From assembly GCF_030253575.1 (NCBI RefSeq), contig NC_080563.1, positions 31,481,001 to 31,545,000 of the forward strand: 64,000 nt of DNA, given 5' to 3'. The translations under genes were made by a program, and so were the position numbers. How positions within the stretch are numbered: position 1 is the first letter of the stretch; each line of letters starts with the position of its first letter. This document shows, piece by piece, positions 1 through 12,806 of this stretch. Origin of the DNA: Rhododendron vialii (Eukaryota > Streptophyta > Magnoliopsida > Ericales > Ericaceae). A model generated the notes under the pieces. The model did not search any database, had not been told where the DNA came from, and saw only the letters and a program-made list of their open reading frames with translations.

Positions 1-474
1 CCGTACAAAACTACTACAAATCAAATAAAGCAACTGAAACTCACACCTGGGGTAGCCAAAAAATGAATAAAAAACAACAAACTATCCACATTTGTTTTTT
101 CGGATAAAAAATAAAAAAATAAAATCCACATTTGTTTTTTTTATCCTAAAAATCCTGGAATTTAGTAACCAGTCATCACAAATTTGCTTATTTGTCCCAA
201 AAAAAACTTCACAGAAGAAAAGGAGACGAGTTTGGCCCAGATAGCAAGTGTTAAAGAAAATATAGTACCACATATTTGAGAGTAGAATGAGTAATGACTT
301 AATAATATTTGGGACATATTCATTTATTGTCAATTAGTTTTGAGATGAATATAAAGTTTCTAATGGTAGAGCATAGCCTATTTCACCTCATATTTTCAAA
401 AAAATCGCAATCCACACCCCTCGATAACAGGCTACAATTGTACGTGAAGGGGACGATTGTTAAGGAAATTTGCC

Positions 475-583
475 TTGTTTGGATCAAGATTTGGGAAAAA
501 AAATTCAAATTAAAAAAAATTCATTACCCCTACTTTTAATCATTACTCTCATAAAAAATTTCTCAAAAATTCATCCAAACACA
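475..583. repeat. Small MITE-like inverted repeat
   Basis: The left end reads TTGTTTGGATCAAGATTTGG and the right end, reverse-complemented, reads TGTTTGGATGAATTTTTGAG, so about 20 bp pair imperfectly around an AT-rich centre. This layout is common in short plant MITEs. No clear target duplication was found, so the class is open. Confidence 0.35.
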
Positions 584-1742
584 GCATTCTCACATTGCTT
601 AGAAGTTAGAAGTGAAATGAATAATCACTTAATAATAATTTGAGATATCTTCAAAACTAAGGTCCACATCGCAGCGACAAAATGGCAATCATAAAACAGG
701 TGGCCATGAGAATCCGACCCAGTCGGGTCGAACAAAGCACACAATGAGGATTTAAAGTTACACCCCAGCTCTCCAGTTTATTCCTACATATATAAGATTG
801 AGCTAATTTTTCATAAATTCATTTAGTTTTTTTTATGAAATTATTGAACGACTGGAATCACCCAAGTTTAAATTATTGAACGATCCGGATCATCCTTGCG
901 AAACTTAGAATAAGCTCCACACGGCAGTCTATTCCCGATCGGTGGCTTTAGCATTTCTAAAAAATATAGTAGTTACATCCGTCTTGGAATTCTCTCCCCA
1001 TATTTTTTTTGGGTGATGTAGAATGTTTCGGGCCAATTTACGTGCACCTCAAACTAATTTCTACACATCTTCTTCCACATCTGTGCCCTAAGAGTGTCAA
1101 TAGCAAAGACAATCAAACCTGAGTCCTTAAAAGATAGCAAACCCCACAATCTGGATCCAAAATTACTTGGCCAATCCCTTTGGGTTCTTCTCTCTCCCCC
1201 TTGTATGTATACATACACGTGTATTTCTATAAGTATATATGTGACGAATAAAAGTGATCATGCGAATATGCGATTGATAGATGAGTGCTGGAGTGGATAT
1301 AAAATGTGGGGGCCTCACAAGAGTACTCATGGAACATGTGGCAAGCAAAGAAGGAGTCCTCTATTTTCTTCTTTGGTTGTCGCGAAAAATGAGACACATG
1401 CATGACGAAATTTTAGGAGTATTATTTTTAGTTGGATAATTAAAGGGAAAAATACTGGTCAAAAGGGACACCAGGCATTTAAGGAATTAAAATTTTAAAA
1501 GTGGGTGAAGTTTTCTTTAATAAGTATATATAAATTAATAATACAAGAGACTGGGGTAGAAAGCGTGCTTGCTTAACATGCCACTTAAATATTAGTCATA
1601 CTGTTCGTCAAAAATATTAGTCATCCCCCCTAGAGACACTATGTTTTCATCCTGGTTACTTTTGGTGGTTAAATTTTCATCCTGATATTTGAATAAATCC
1701 GAAATTATCCTTATTTCATTAAATACCCTATGTTTTTTAATA
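584..1742. other. Intergenic, no gene seen
   Basis: This stretch is AT-rich and holds only short open frames without recognisable domains. I see no RNA gene or clear repeat in it. Confidence 0.5.
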
Positions 1743-2014
1743 CTCCCTCCGTCCCTTTTTTTGTGTCCAGTATTCCATTTTGGGCTGTCCCTTAATAAAT
1801 GTCCATTTTGTAAAGTTAGGGGGGTAAAAGTTGGTGCATTGTCTATTTTGTCCCTAAAAGTAGATTTTATTTTGAAAAGTTAGTGAATAAAAGTGTAATG
1901 ATGATGGGTAAGTAGAGAAAGTTGAGGAAAAAGTTGATGTGAAAGGCGTAATGATGATGTCTTTTTAATAAGTTGGAGTTACGAAGCATGACACTTAAGA
2001 ATGGATGGAGGGAG
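1743..2014. mobile_element. Stowaway-like MITE (Tc1/mariner type)
   Basis: The element starts CTCCCTCCGTCCC and ends with the matching inverted repeat (GGATGGAGGGAG). It is flanked on both sides by the dinucleotide TA. CTCCCTCCGTCCC termini with a TA target duplication are the hallmark of plant Stowaway MITEs. The 272-bp length fits the family. It has no coding capacity. Confidence 0.8.
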
Positions 2015-2016
2015 TA

Positions 2017-3020
2017 CTACATAAAGACTAGAATTTTTGGATGAAAACCTAAACTCGAAGGTCCTAAAAACTTTGCTTGCATACTATATATAGCCCAAAG
2101 TTTTGGGATACAAACTTAAACTTGGAGGTCCTATATAAATAGCCAAATTTTCTAATACTATATATATCCTAGCGTTCTTGAAGGTCCGAAATAACCTGCA
2201 TATGTGTATATACATATGATACATTTGATATATCACACAGAATTATGGTAAAAATAAATAAATGCACACTAGTAAACATGATAGATTTTGAATTTTTACA
2301 CAAATTTCACTGGTACAGTGCTCGAAAAACAAGATTGATTGTCATGTTATTAGGATAGGAAAACTTACCATATCCCTTGTAATGATTTTCGATACTATGG
2401 TAAATCAATCAGGGTGACATAGTTTCGAAATCAATCATGGTAACAATGATACGTTTGATATATCACCCAACAATTATGTTAAAATATAGATGCATACCAA
2501 TAATAAGGATGATAAATGTGATCCATCACTCAAAATTATGATTAAAAAGGAAGTAATTGCCCTCCAGCAAACATGACAAATTTAAAAAGAACCAGGCCAA
2601 TATGATAGTTATAATCCATCAGCAATGAAACAAATATAAATAAATACATAACAACAAATTTGATAAAATTGAATTTTACATGAATTTGCACAAGCTTCTA
2701 ACAAAAACAATACAAAAGTTACAATGACAAAGTTAATGTGGGTCTGAAAATATTAGGATAGAATACATCCCACCAAATAATTTACGTAAATTCTGATTTG
2801 ATCCCACCTAATTAGACAACTATATTTAGGTATTAATATATGTATCACTAAATTAAAGTAGACAAGGTATTTCACAAATAAAAATTATGGAAAAATAACT
2901 TGTCAGTGTGTCTGGGATGGAAACTTGCGTGATATTCCCAATTAGGACTATTATTTAACTAATCATTTTTTCATCAAGGTGTATTTAACAAATTCGATTT
3001 ATCGAAATTAAAATAAGAGT
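2017..3020. other. Intergenic, no gene seen
   Basis: AT-rich DNA with no supported open frame. The phrase 'atgatacatttgatatatcac' recurs in variant form near 2215 and 2447, which suggests an old local duplication. Confidence 0.4.
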
Positions 3021-3021
3021 A

Positions 3022-3182
3022 ATGCTAGGTACAAAGAAAACTTATCTAGAAAGTGTTCCGAAAAACGCAATCAATTGTTGAGATTCACTTTGATGATTGG
3101 ATCTCACACATTAAAGTGAATCTCAATCACTAATTGCTCTTTTCGAAACACTTTCGGGATAAATTTTCTTTACCCCTTGCAT
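3022..3182. repeat. Foldback MITE-like element
   Basis: Two arms of roughly 65 bp pair with each other: TTGAGATTCACTTT on the left matches AAAGTGAATCTCAA on the right, and AGAAAACTTATC matches GATAAATTTTCT further out. This is a near-complete hairpin, as in non-autonomous foldback elements. The target duplication is unclear. Confidence 0.6.
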
Positions 3183-3307
3183 TTTCGTTAAAATAAAGCA
3201 CCATAAAAACCGTACATTGGTTATGAGACGGCCCCCGTTATTTTCTCTCCAACGTAGCATAGCTTTAACCCCTTTGTTGGTTCCTGTATCATCACAACCA
3301 CATTACG

Positions 3308-3309
<2 letters not shown>

Positions 3310-3347
<38 letters not shown>
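3310..3347 (+). repeat. (CT)n microsatellite
   Basis: Uninterrupted CT dinucleotide run upstream of the NHX gene. CT-rich tracts are common in plant core promoters and 5' leaders, so this run and the next may lie near the NHX transcription start; that is inference. Confidence 0.9.
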
Positions 3348-3350
<3 letters not shown>

Positions 3351-3372
3351 CATCTTCCTTCCCTCTCTTTCT

Positions 3373-3376
<4 letters not shown>

Positions 3377-3423
<47 letters not shown>
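3377..3423 (+). repeat. (CT)n microsatellite, second tract
   Basis: A second pure CT run. Both tracts are followed by the same phrase, CATCTTCCTTCCCTCTCTTTCT, in part preceded by T-rich DNA, so the two probably arose by a local duplication of about 70 bp. Confidence 0.9.
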
Positions 3424-3426
<3 letters not shown>

Positions 3427-4261
3427 TTCCTTCCCTCTCTTTCTAAAATTTTCTATCATGTTCAGCTCATAATCCATTGGGAAATTCGAAACAAGTTTGA
3501 CTATCCTTTGATTTCTCTGTTTTGAATACGTAGTTAAAAAGCAGTCAGTCAGCCTTCAATACAGCAATGCCTAGCTAGCTTGTTTCGTCTAGTATGGAAA
3601 TGAACTTTCGACTACTTTTTTGGTTGCCTTCTCTGCATGCGTAGCTTCCGTTTCTTTGGTTGATAATTAGAGAGAACTGCTGAAAAGAGAAGAAACAAAA
3701 AAATCGACAAGGCAAAAGTAATTCTTGATCTTCTTCTCCTTATTCTGGTTCATATATGCTGCTGTTTTAGCTTTCATTGTTTTCTCAATCCACATTGCTA
3801 GAGCCATTTATAGGCTCTAGCAAAGTCACGGTGGGATTCACAAGGTTTTGAAAATAGGCCTTACTTATCTTATGGGCCGATGATACGTACGTAACCGGTT
3901 TTGCGCCATCCGATACCGTTACACGTGATATATGTTATACCGGTGAGATGAAAAATCGCAAGCGCGTATCGGCCAGTTTTTGGTTACGTATCGGTCTGTT
4001 TCCAATTCACTTACCGGTTCACGACCGTTACGGATGATTAAGGCAGGCAATTAATTTTTTCTAAAAAAATGATTTCGAAAAATTCACGACCACTAAAACC
4101 AATTCCCATTAGCGTATACTCCTTGTACCCCTAATAGGGACCATTACCGTTACGTGTCCCGAAACCGTTATTTTAAAACCTTGGGAATTCTGTACTTGGC
4201 ACACATTTTCTGAGAAGCCTTGGCCAAATACGAGATTTTTTAATATTTTTTTTTCCAATAT

Positions 4262-4425
4262 TGTATAGTTAGCGGAGGTTAATGGAATGTTAGTCAACGG
4301 AGACCTCAGAAGCTATCTATAACCCTGAAACTCCAAACTCTGCCCCTCGTGGGGCTCGAACCTAGGCCAACATAGAGGGAGGACACGAACTTACCAACTG
4401 TGCTGGCTGATTGGCAGTGTAATTC
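4262..4425 (-). mobile_element. tRNA-derived SINE (Au-like)
   Basis: On the minus strand the sequence has a Pol III A box (AGCACAGTTGGTAAG, about 4391-4407) followed by a perfect B box (GGTTCGAGCC, 4353-4362). The tail is not tRNA-like. The spacing and the absence of a tRNA cloverleaf 3' half point to a tRNA-derived SINE of the plant Au type. It probably sits in the 5'-leader intron of the NHX gene. Confidence 0.6.
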
Positions 4426-4502
4426 TTTTGAAGAACTTACGAGGTTATTGTTTGTTCTATTGACTTTACAATCATCATGACTTAATTTTCATTTGGTTGC
4501 AG

Positions 4503-4671
4503 AATTGGTTTAATTGGTGCCTTTTGGAGGCTTCCAAAATTGGCAATCCGGGTAAAGACATCTTGCATATCCCTTCGCCAGAAAGCAAATTTCCAGTGCT
4601 GGGAATGACACATTGATTGTCATTACAGTTACTTGGTTGAGCTGTACCATTTTAGAAACTCAATACAAACA
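4503..4671 (+). promoter_or_regulatory. Probable 5' UTR segment of NHX gene
   Basis: A good acceptor (TTTGGTTGCAG) ends at 4502 and no acceptor of equal quality follows before the ATG. The segment up to the start codon is therefore likely 5' UTR after a leader intron. The upstream leader exon cannot be fixed; it may lie in the 3.5-3.7 kb stretch after the CT tracts. Confidence 0.4.
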
Positions 4672-7600
4672 ATGGCTTCCTCATTGAATTCTGTACTGGG
4701 AAAGTTGGAAATAGTATCCACTTCGGATCATGCTTCGGTTGTGTCCATGAGTTTATTCGTGGCTCTGCTCTGCGCTTGCATTGTAATCGGTCATCTGCTC
4801 GAGGAGAGCCGGTGGATGAATGAGTCCATCGTTGCCCTTTTGATTGTAAGTTGAGAACTACTCTCCGTTACGTTATCCTCGACAAGCAACGCATATATTT
4901 GTTCACATTCCATCTTCTACCCTTCCTTGGAAACTAAACGAAGCATTACTTCGTTGATGTAGCCAAGGAAGTCGACTCGCAAAGTTCTTATTGACATTGC
5001 GTTTTTCGATGTGATTTGTGACAGGGTCTGTGCACCGGATTCGTAATTTTGCTTTCAAGTAGATGGAAAAGCTCTCGAATCCTTGTCTTCAGTGAAGATC
5101 TTTTCTTTATATATCTTCTTCCACCTATTATATTCAATGCCGGGTAAATTATATCCTTTCCAAATGTTTTCGCCGTCTACTATGACTTATTGAGATCTCC
5201 TAAGCACTTTATGGTCTTGTTTGGTAGCCATTCTATTTTCTGTTTTCTGTTTTCATTTTCAGAATTTTCAAAAATTAAACTATCTTCTTTCTTTCTATCT
5301 TTGTTTTTTATTGTTGTGGAATTTTCCTAATTTTTTGGCGAGAAAAGAGAGTAAATTTCAAGAGGTATGGATGCTGATCCACTAATGCACAGGACGACAA
5401 GTAAAAGGTTCTCACTAATGTTTTTTTTCCGAGCAAAAAAATGTTTTTTTCCCATCTCCGGTCATCAAACGAGCAAGACGCTAGTTCTAATATATATGCA
5501 TATGTAGGCTATTAAATATGGTTATCTTTTAGAAGAAGTTTATGTGCATCCTTCTCCAAGCTTCTCTCTTGCTTCTGGCCTTATTTGTTGTCATTGACGT
5601 GTTGTTGCGCTTGGTATGAGCGGTTTCAGGATGTCATCCTCTGTATCACTTTTCAGTCTAATTCATGATTCTGCAAGTTCGTTGAATGCCTCATGTCTTG
5701 TTATACGTGGATGACATGATTATTACTAGTTCAAAACGTACTTCTATTCCAGCATCAATGACTTGGGTAGATTAAATATATAGACAATGTGTACAGTCTA
5801 AATAGGCTTTTTTACTTGACCTTTCCATTCTAGCTTGCGGGACATATACTCGATCCAACCCTCTGATATAGTACTATGAGTGCCCCCTCTCCACTTAGTC
5901 CACTAGCCCTGCCCACTGGTGGCATCCAAGAGTTCAATCACTGATGATATTTCCTTATATGTTGTGCATTTCTGGTATAATCTATCTAGCAATGCCGTGT
6001 TGATGAATTCAGATTTCTAACATTCCAAAAAATTCTTCTACGATACTTTAAGCATAATAATCTTAGTTGTTGGTGCCAGGTTTCAGGTGAAAAAGAAGCA
6101 ATTTTTCCGTAACTTCATCACCATTGTGATGTTCGGTGCTGTTGGTACACTGATTTCCTGGGCCGTCATATCATTAGGTATACCCTAAATTTTGTGTATG
6201 TTGCTCAAGTATGCACATATATCTTATCTTCTTGAGGTTCATTCTCTAGGTGACATGTTTCCCCTTTCGTTTTCATTTGGAATGCACAAGAAATAGTAAA
6301 TCTCTTTAAACAATGTGTGCTTTTCCGCTTTCTTTCTTTTCTGTGTTTTGGCTAGTCTTTTACCATTCGCAAGTTCATTACATCGTCCATATTTACTACG
6401 AGAACACAAGAAGAATATTTAACTGTATGTGTGATAGTGGTATTTTGCTAATACATGAAAGCTCGAGAAAGTTGAAAATGGGTATTGACTATGGATGAAT
6501 TGGGAAATAAATTCACATATGCAACACAAGGAAAGTGATTTTATAGTTATCTACTTCTTTAATTGGGAGCTGAATCTGCAAGTGCAGTTCAGATAAGATG
6601 ATTAGATACTCATCAACTCAAGCTTTAAACTATTAGTTTGATTTTCCAAACTTGTCCTAGTTTTTAACTGAGCTACTTAGATATATATTTATATCCTAAG
6701 TGGGCTGATATTTTTTTACGATTAAATACATTCAAGCTTAAAATCCTAACAACAGCTGCATCATATAAAGAGTTAACCATATTTTTCGATCAATAAATAA
6801 CTGCACATGAACTTTGCATTTGCTTATTGTAAGCAATCATGTCTACTTAAGGGCCTATAGGCTATAACCAAGAGAAGGCCGAAGGAGAGCTGAAATGCAA
6901 TTATCGTAGACAAGCAATAGATTGATTGTTTGGACACCATCAGTACATTTATTGAACTATGGCTTCGTTGGTAGTGAACTTAAGAGCATATTCTGTTCAG
7001 GGGGAAACACAACTTAGAAGCATGTTCACCGTAAAAGAATACACTTGGTATAAAAGTTGCACCTGAACAACTAAGACGAGAGAGATGCTCCATCTGAAGT
7101 TCTGAATTTTACCTTTGATGAAGGCCATAGTCCAGACTTAGTAGGATATGCTATTAATTTTACTAATGAAAGGAGAAAGGAAAATTTATACGTTATGTCA
7201 TCCTGATGATTTTGTATAGCATGTTATTAAGATGAATGTTGTTCTTTTAACCAGGATATAAGGTCTAGTATTAAGAACACAGCTGCGACTTACTTATCTT
7301 CCAGACTCCGGAGTTGACTATGATTTAGGGAAAATGACGGCCAAGGACATGTTTGATAATTAATACCCTCCAAGGACATTTTCAGCATTAACAAATGTTC
7401 TCAGCATGTCCTTGACGGGTATTAATTATCAAAACACGTCCTGGGCCGTAATTTTCCCTATGATTTATGGTTTGATCACATCTAGGTAACATAGTTTCAT
7501 GTACGTTACAAAGCTCAACGTACCTTGTTGGGATCATCTATTAACAACTTTAGCTTTTAGGAGAACTGGTACTAGGGCATTGGTTCCAATTTCCAAAAGG

Positions 7601-8617
7601 TTTTTGATGCAAAGTCTTATCGTATATGTCTGCCCCTCCCCTTCTATGGTTGCCATTTTGAGCATCTTTTGAGGAAGTTGTGTTGTATGGGCGTTCTCTC
7701 TTAGGGCTGGCTCATGTTCTTCGCCTTCTCCTTCTCCTTCTCCTTCTCCTTCTCCTTTTTGTCGCCACTTAGAAATATGTATGTGATGTACTTAGAAAAT
7801 TTGTGCGTGAGATACTTAGAAATACATTCATTATTTATGGGGTCCTATTTTTAGGATGGAGAGAGGTAGGTTTTGCATTTCTAGAGCTTCTTTACCATTT
7901 CATGAAATTTACTGCTTCAAGATTGCATGAAATAAATCTTAGCACAAGTTAACAAATTGATTTAAGATATCTTTTTCCAAATATTTGTAAATTACAAGAG
8001 CAAGTTAATAAAAACTAGTAGCTGCCAGTGATCTGGATGCTAAGTGTCTACTGGTCTTGATTAAGATCCATTTGAGTTTATTCTTGTGGGATAGAGATTG
8101 GTGTTGGCTGTGCTCGTGACCCTCTTGTGCTTCACTCAGGTGTCAAACAGATTTTTGGAAAAATGGACATTGGCTTCCAGGATGTTGGGGATTATTTTGG
8201 TACCATTTTAAGCTCCCGTTTGGTTAACCGCTGTGTCTTTTTCTGTTTGGACCCTGACTAGCTGTTTTCTTGCATTAATTTAGCCATCGGAGCAATATTT
8301 TCTGCAACAGATTCAGTTTGCACATTACAGGCAAGGATATATCAGAGTTAAAGTAGTGTTTTAATACCGATGGTGCTAGACTTAATGAAACTAAACATGT
8401 TTTTGATGGGGCTTGGTGCAGGTGCTTAATCAGGATGAGACACCTCTTCTTTACAGTCTGGTATTTGGGGAAGGCGTCGTGAATGATGCTACATCAGTTG
8501 TGCTTTTCAATGCAATCGAAAGCTTTGACGTTACAAATGTCAATCCCACGATTGCCCTCCATTTTATGGGCAACTTCTTTCATTTATTTTTTACGAGCAC
8601 TATGCTGGGAGTACTTG

Positions 8618-8689
<72 letters not shown>

Positions 8690-11600
8690 ATATATTTTAG
8701 GCAAGTGCCCAAACAAGCATGCGGCAGTAAAACATCTTTTCTCTTGCAGACTGGGCTGCTTAGTGCCTACATCATCAAAAAGCTGTATATTGGCAGGTAA
8801 ACATAGAATGGTACTACTTAACTTCATGATTGTTCCACATTGTGCATTCAGAATTAGATTACACACTTAAACTGAAACATGGATTGGTACGACGTATCAG
8901 ATGTCTTATTGGAAGTACCGCTTGTTAACTCTGTTTTACCCATCCTTTACAAGAGATGCATTTGGCTCTTTATCAAGACTCGTTTAAATTACTTCCTTAT
9001 CTTATGGAAACCCATAAAATGTAAAATACCTTATAAAGAACCTAATGAATTATTATTTAGCTATTATATCATTAAGGGTAAAGTACTGAGGTGTTAAAGT
9101 GTCATCAAATATGGTATAATTCCGCAGACAATTTCCTTACGAAAGGGAGCTCCCCTCTTGACCAGTTTGCAGAGATTGGATCTCCTTTCATGGTACTTTA
9201 GAAATCTCACTTCCATTATAGTTGTAGGGAATTTGTTTATGCTGACACATTGTCCTCCTTCATGTTCATTCTTGTTTTATCCACATTGATTTAGATAGGT
9301 CTTGTTGGTTTTGTATCAGAATGCTTCTACCCTAATCACATGACTTTCTCGACGTGGTTACAAGCATTAATATCAATTACAAATTTCTTCTCTATGGCTA
9401 GGTGTTGTACTATGATTTGATTATGGGTTTGGCTATTAATTGCCGACACCCTGACTGAGTCATTCTTGAGGAGACACATACCTCAGGGCCTAGGGTGGAG
9501 TACTAGCATCCAAGAAAAACTGCGTATATTCAGCAAGTAACATAAGATGGGTCCTTTGTTAAAACACAGATACCGTATGCAGGCTTTGTGCCTTGCATGT
9601 CATTACAAAGACCTCTGCATGTCTGTCAGTTTGGGACATTTATTTGGCTTAACTGTTTGGTCAACCTGAATGAATTCTTAAGACAAACAACACACTTGAG
9701 CTTTACATGATTTTGGGCATGGAAAGTGACTGTCTTAGCATCCTGTGCGGGTCAAGATGCATTGGGCTAGTCCATTGGAGAGGCAAAATTTATTATATGT
9801 ACTAGAAGCTTATTTCCTTTGCATCTGAGGGAAGGGCCACAACAGCTTACTTTAACTGGACATGAACATTCTAGGACATTCCCGTGCTCACCATTATAAC
9901 TGGATCTTTGTGCTTCCCCCGCATCACTGACACTTAATTGATGACTAATACTTCGTTCCATGAAATCTCCTTTGGCGACCCTGGATTTGGTTTGCCACTT
10001 CTCTGAGGAACCTCTATCACATTAATCCACCAAAGTTCACGGAGGATTTGCAAGTATCACCTGTTCAAATTGCAACAAAGCTTTATATTTACTATCATTC
10101 GTTTACATTAAAGAATACAAGGGAAATGGTCGTGGTTATATATGCATAAGCTGACAAAACTCAATTGGATTACAGTCTACAGAACAATGAAATTACCAGA
10201 CAAAATGGAGAAACGCCATAGGCGAATCAATAAGTAACAATGGCATCGTGGATATCAATTTAGCAGTGTAACTCTGGCGATTTCTTCTTCCTGAAAATTA
10301 AGAAAGACGGAAAGGCTTTGAGGGGAAAAGCTCGTGGTCCAGACCACATTTCAATGTCTTGTAATAAAAATGGTGGGCATTTTTTTTTGTTCTGGAGATT
10401 GATTTTTGTCTGAGATTGCAGTGCTGGAGACTAGTAGATGCAACAATTAAGAGAGAGAGTTCGGTTAATGTTAAACAGAAATGCAAGAGGAGGAGAATGC
10501 CTAAACTTAACACGAGATGCAGTGTAAACAGATACTCCACAAGTTTAGTGAACTTACTTGATTATTTAACCTTTAACATAGCAGAATGGCTACAAAAGAT
10601 TCATATAGACAACCCCAATTAATTGGGACACAAGGCTTAGTTTGCTACTCGTTGTACATTCGAAGCTCATGTTCGCAATACCAAGTTTTTTTTGTTTCTT
10701 TTTTTGATTGTTCCAAGTTACAAATAATTAATAACCAACTTTTTTTTTTTTTTGAAGACCTACAAATTATCCACCTAAATGATTATGCAAAGGATTTCAA
10801 AAGTTTAGTCAGGAGATCATGAAACTAGAACTTCCCTGCATGAGGACAATCTCCCTCCCTTGTTTATTTACCAGACATGCAAGATGCAAACAACACTATT
10901 ATCATCACGCTATATATTGGTTAACCTTGAAATTATTTCAAAACATTGGTTTATTTGATTTTACAAATTGCATTTTGTCAGTTCCATATTTTGTTTAAAT
11001 AAAAAATCTTTACTGGGGAGAGCAAGAATGTATTCTGGAATTTAATATGATCTGACAAAGTCCAGGCACTCAACAGATCGCGAGGTCGCTCTTATGATGC
11101 TTATGGCCTACCTTTCGTATATGATAGCTGAAGTAAGATTCTTACTAATTTCATGAGCCATTCCCTTGAGGCCCTTGTTTCCTTTGACCTTGAGATTGCC
11201 AGGTTATGGAGTCTGTATCAGTCTTATTTACGTTTGGTAATTTTCTATGCAGCTGTTCTATTTAAGTGGCATTCTAACGGTATTTTTCTGTGGGATCGTG
11301 ATGTCCCATTACACATGGCACAATGTGACAGAGAGTTCGAGGATCACCACAAAGTACGTTTCTTTTAAAATTTCATCCAAACCATTGGAACGAACCTATT
11401 TTGCTGACTGTTTCACTTCTTGATGTCAGTGGTCCATGAGCTTATGGTTTAGTTTTTTCATGAATCATGCAGGCATGCTTTTGCGACATTGTCATTTGTT
11501 GCTGAGATTTTTATATTTCTCTACGTTGGTATGGATGCTCTGGACATTGAAAAATGGAAGTTAATGAGTGATAGGTATGTTAAACATACACGCAGAGGAG

Positions 11601-12806
11601 AAACTCAGCTTGGTAGATTATTGGATGGTGAATTAATTATTATTCTACACTCAAATTTTTCCAATTTGGAGTGTGTCAAATACTTCTTTTCACTGTTCTC
11701 ACACTATTGTGTTCGTCCCAGGCCTGGAACATCAGTTGCAGTGAGTTCAATACTGCTCGGCCTAATTTTAGTTGGAAGGGCAGCTTTTGTTTTCCCCTTA
11801 TCCTTCTTATCTAACTTATCCAAGAAAACTCAAAATGAAAAAATCGGCTTCAAGCAGCAAGTAAGCATCATCTTTTTTAAAGCTCCTTGTCCCGGTTAAT
11901 TGATTGTTTATCCCACCATTATAATCGATTTTTCAGGTCACGATATGGTGGGCTGGTCTTATGAGAGGTGCTGTGTCTATGGCACTTGCTTATAATAAGG
12001 TATGTGGACTATACTTTCTTATTTAAGCCTACCGTATCTGCCAATATCTAAGAGGCTGATCACAGGGTAATGAGCTTCAAAAAGAAGGGCAAAAAAAGCT
12101 AAGTTGTTCTGTAGAAATTGATTCACCAAGACTTTTGACCAAAATTTGAAATTATTATTGTAGAGATGGCTCATATGCTGTAATTTATTACTTCTTTGAT
12201 AGATTCCAAGCAACATAAATTTTCTCATAATGTACAGTTCACTAGCTCAGGACATACTCACTTGCAAGGACATGCAGTGATGATCACCAGCACAATTACT
12301 GTTGTTCTTTTTAGCACAGTGGTAAGATTTCTTTTGGTCAATTCTATGACAGGCTGTCTGTAAAATTTCTCACCGACTTGCTTTCCATTCCTTCTTTTAG
12401 CATCCCATGGGTTCCAAACTCACCAAAGTTTTACGAGAGCAATAACATTAACATCACATCGTTTTTGGGGTTTGCATAGGTTTTTGGTTTATTGACGAAA
12501 CCACTTGTAAGGCTGTTGCTTCCAAAGCAGTCAGGCAGCACTTTATCATCGGAGCCCGGAACTCCGAAGTCGCCATTTACCATGCCTCTTCTCGAAGGTG
12601 GAGAAGATAGGCATACTAATGAAGATGTGGGTGGCGATAAAATCCCCCGCCCAAGTAGCCTTCGATTACTTTTGACCACCCCAACTCACACTGTGCATCG
12701 CCTTTGGCGTAAGTTTGACGATACCTTCATGCGACCTGTGTTTGGCGGCCGGGGTTTTGTTCCCCAGGTTCCCAGTTCACCACCAGAACAACAGTTTGTC
12801 AACTAA
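4672..12806 (+). CDS. NHX1: Vacuolar Na+(K+)/H+ antiporter, NHX1/2 class
   Basis: Electroneutral Na+ or K+/H+ exchange across the tonoplast, used for salt storage, vacuolar pH and K+ homeostasis. I place 14 coding exons: 4672-4845, 5025-5143, 6080-6177, 8140-8199, 8284-8330, 8422-8616, 8750-8796, 11066-11132, 11253-11353, 11473-11574, 11722-11860, 11937-11999, 12238-12321, 12480-12806. All phases join and give 540 residues, the usual length of class I NHX proteins. The start is the first in-frame ATG and gives the family N-terminus MASSLNSVLGK. The amiloride-binding motif LFFIYLLPPI is at residues 84-93; the conserved ATDSVCTLQ and FGEGVVNDATS segments follow. About 10-12 membrane spans are evident, then a hydrophilic tail (HRLWRKFDDTFMRPVFGG) typical of vacuolar members. 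Intron 5 has a GC donor. Intron 7 is 2.3 kb. NHX1 versus NHX2 cannot be separated here. Confidence 0.95.
5702..5733 (+). repeat. Possible Ty1/copia RT scrap
   Basis: The plus strand reads LYVDDMIITS, the catalytic core of copia-type reverse transcriptase (YVDD box). The flanking translation does not stay in frame, so this is at best a small remnant inside NHX intron 2. Chance is possible given its length. Confidence 0.4.
7328..7458. mobile_element. 131-bp Mutator-type MITE, copy 1
   Basis: The ends are inverted repeats of about 42 bp (GGGAAAATGACGGCC on the left; its complement on the right). They are flanked by a perfect 9-bp direct repeat, TATGATTTA (7319-7327 and 7459-7467). A 9-bp target duplication is the Mutator signature. 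It lies in intron 3 of the NHX gene. A second copy is at 25325-25456. Confidence 0.8.
7720..7758 (+). repeat. (CTTCTC)n hexamer repeat
   Basis: About six copies of CTTCTC in NHX intron 3, ending in a T run. Confidence 0.7.
8622..8690 (+). repeat. (CT)n(GT)n compound microsatellite in NHX intron
   Basis: A long CT run passes directly into a GT run. It begins about five bases after the splice donor of NHX intron 6, so the donor context is GTATGT followed at once by the repeat. Confidence 0.95.
10575..10660 (+). mobile_element. RTE LINE 3'-end fragment in NHX intron 7
   Basis: The phrase ACCCCAATTAATTGGGACA followed by AAGGCTTAGTTTG is the typical 3' end of plant RTE LINEs, preceded by GGCTACAAAAGATTCATATAG, also typical. 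Only the extreme 3' end is present, as in a 5'-truncated insertion. The related minus-strand end at about 14310-14370 has the same layout. Confidence 0.55.

Noticed and set aside
4353-4409. Possible tRNA gene (A and B boxes)
   Set aside because: There is no 3' half of the acceptor stem and no proper anticodon arm; a SINE fits better.
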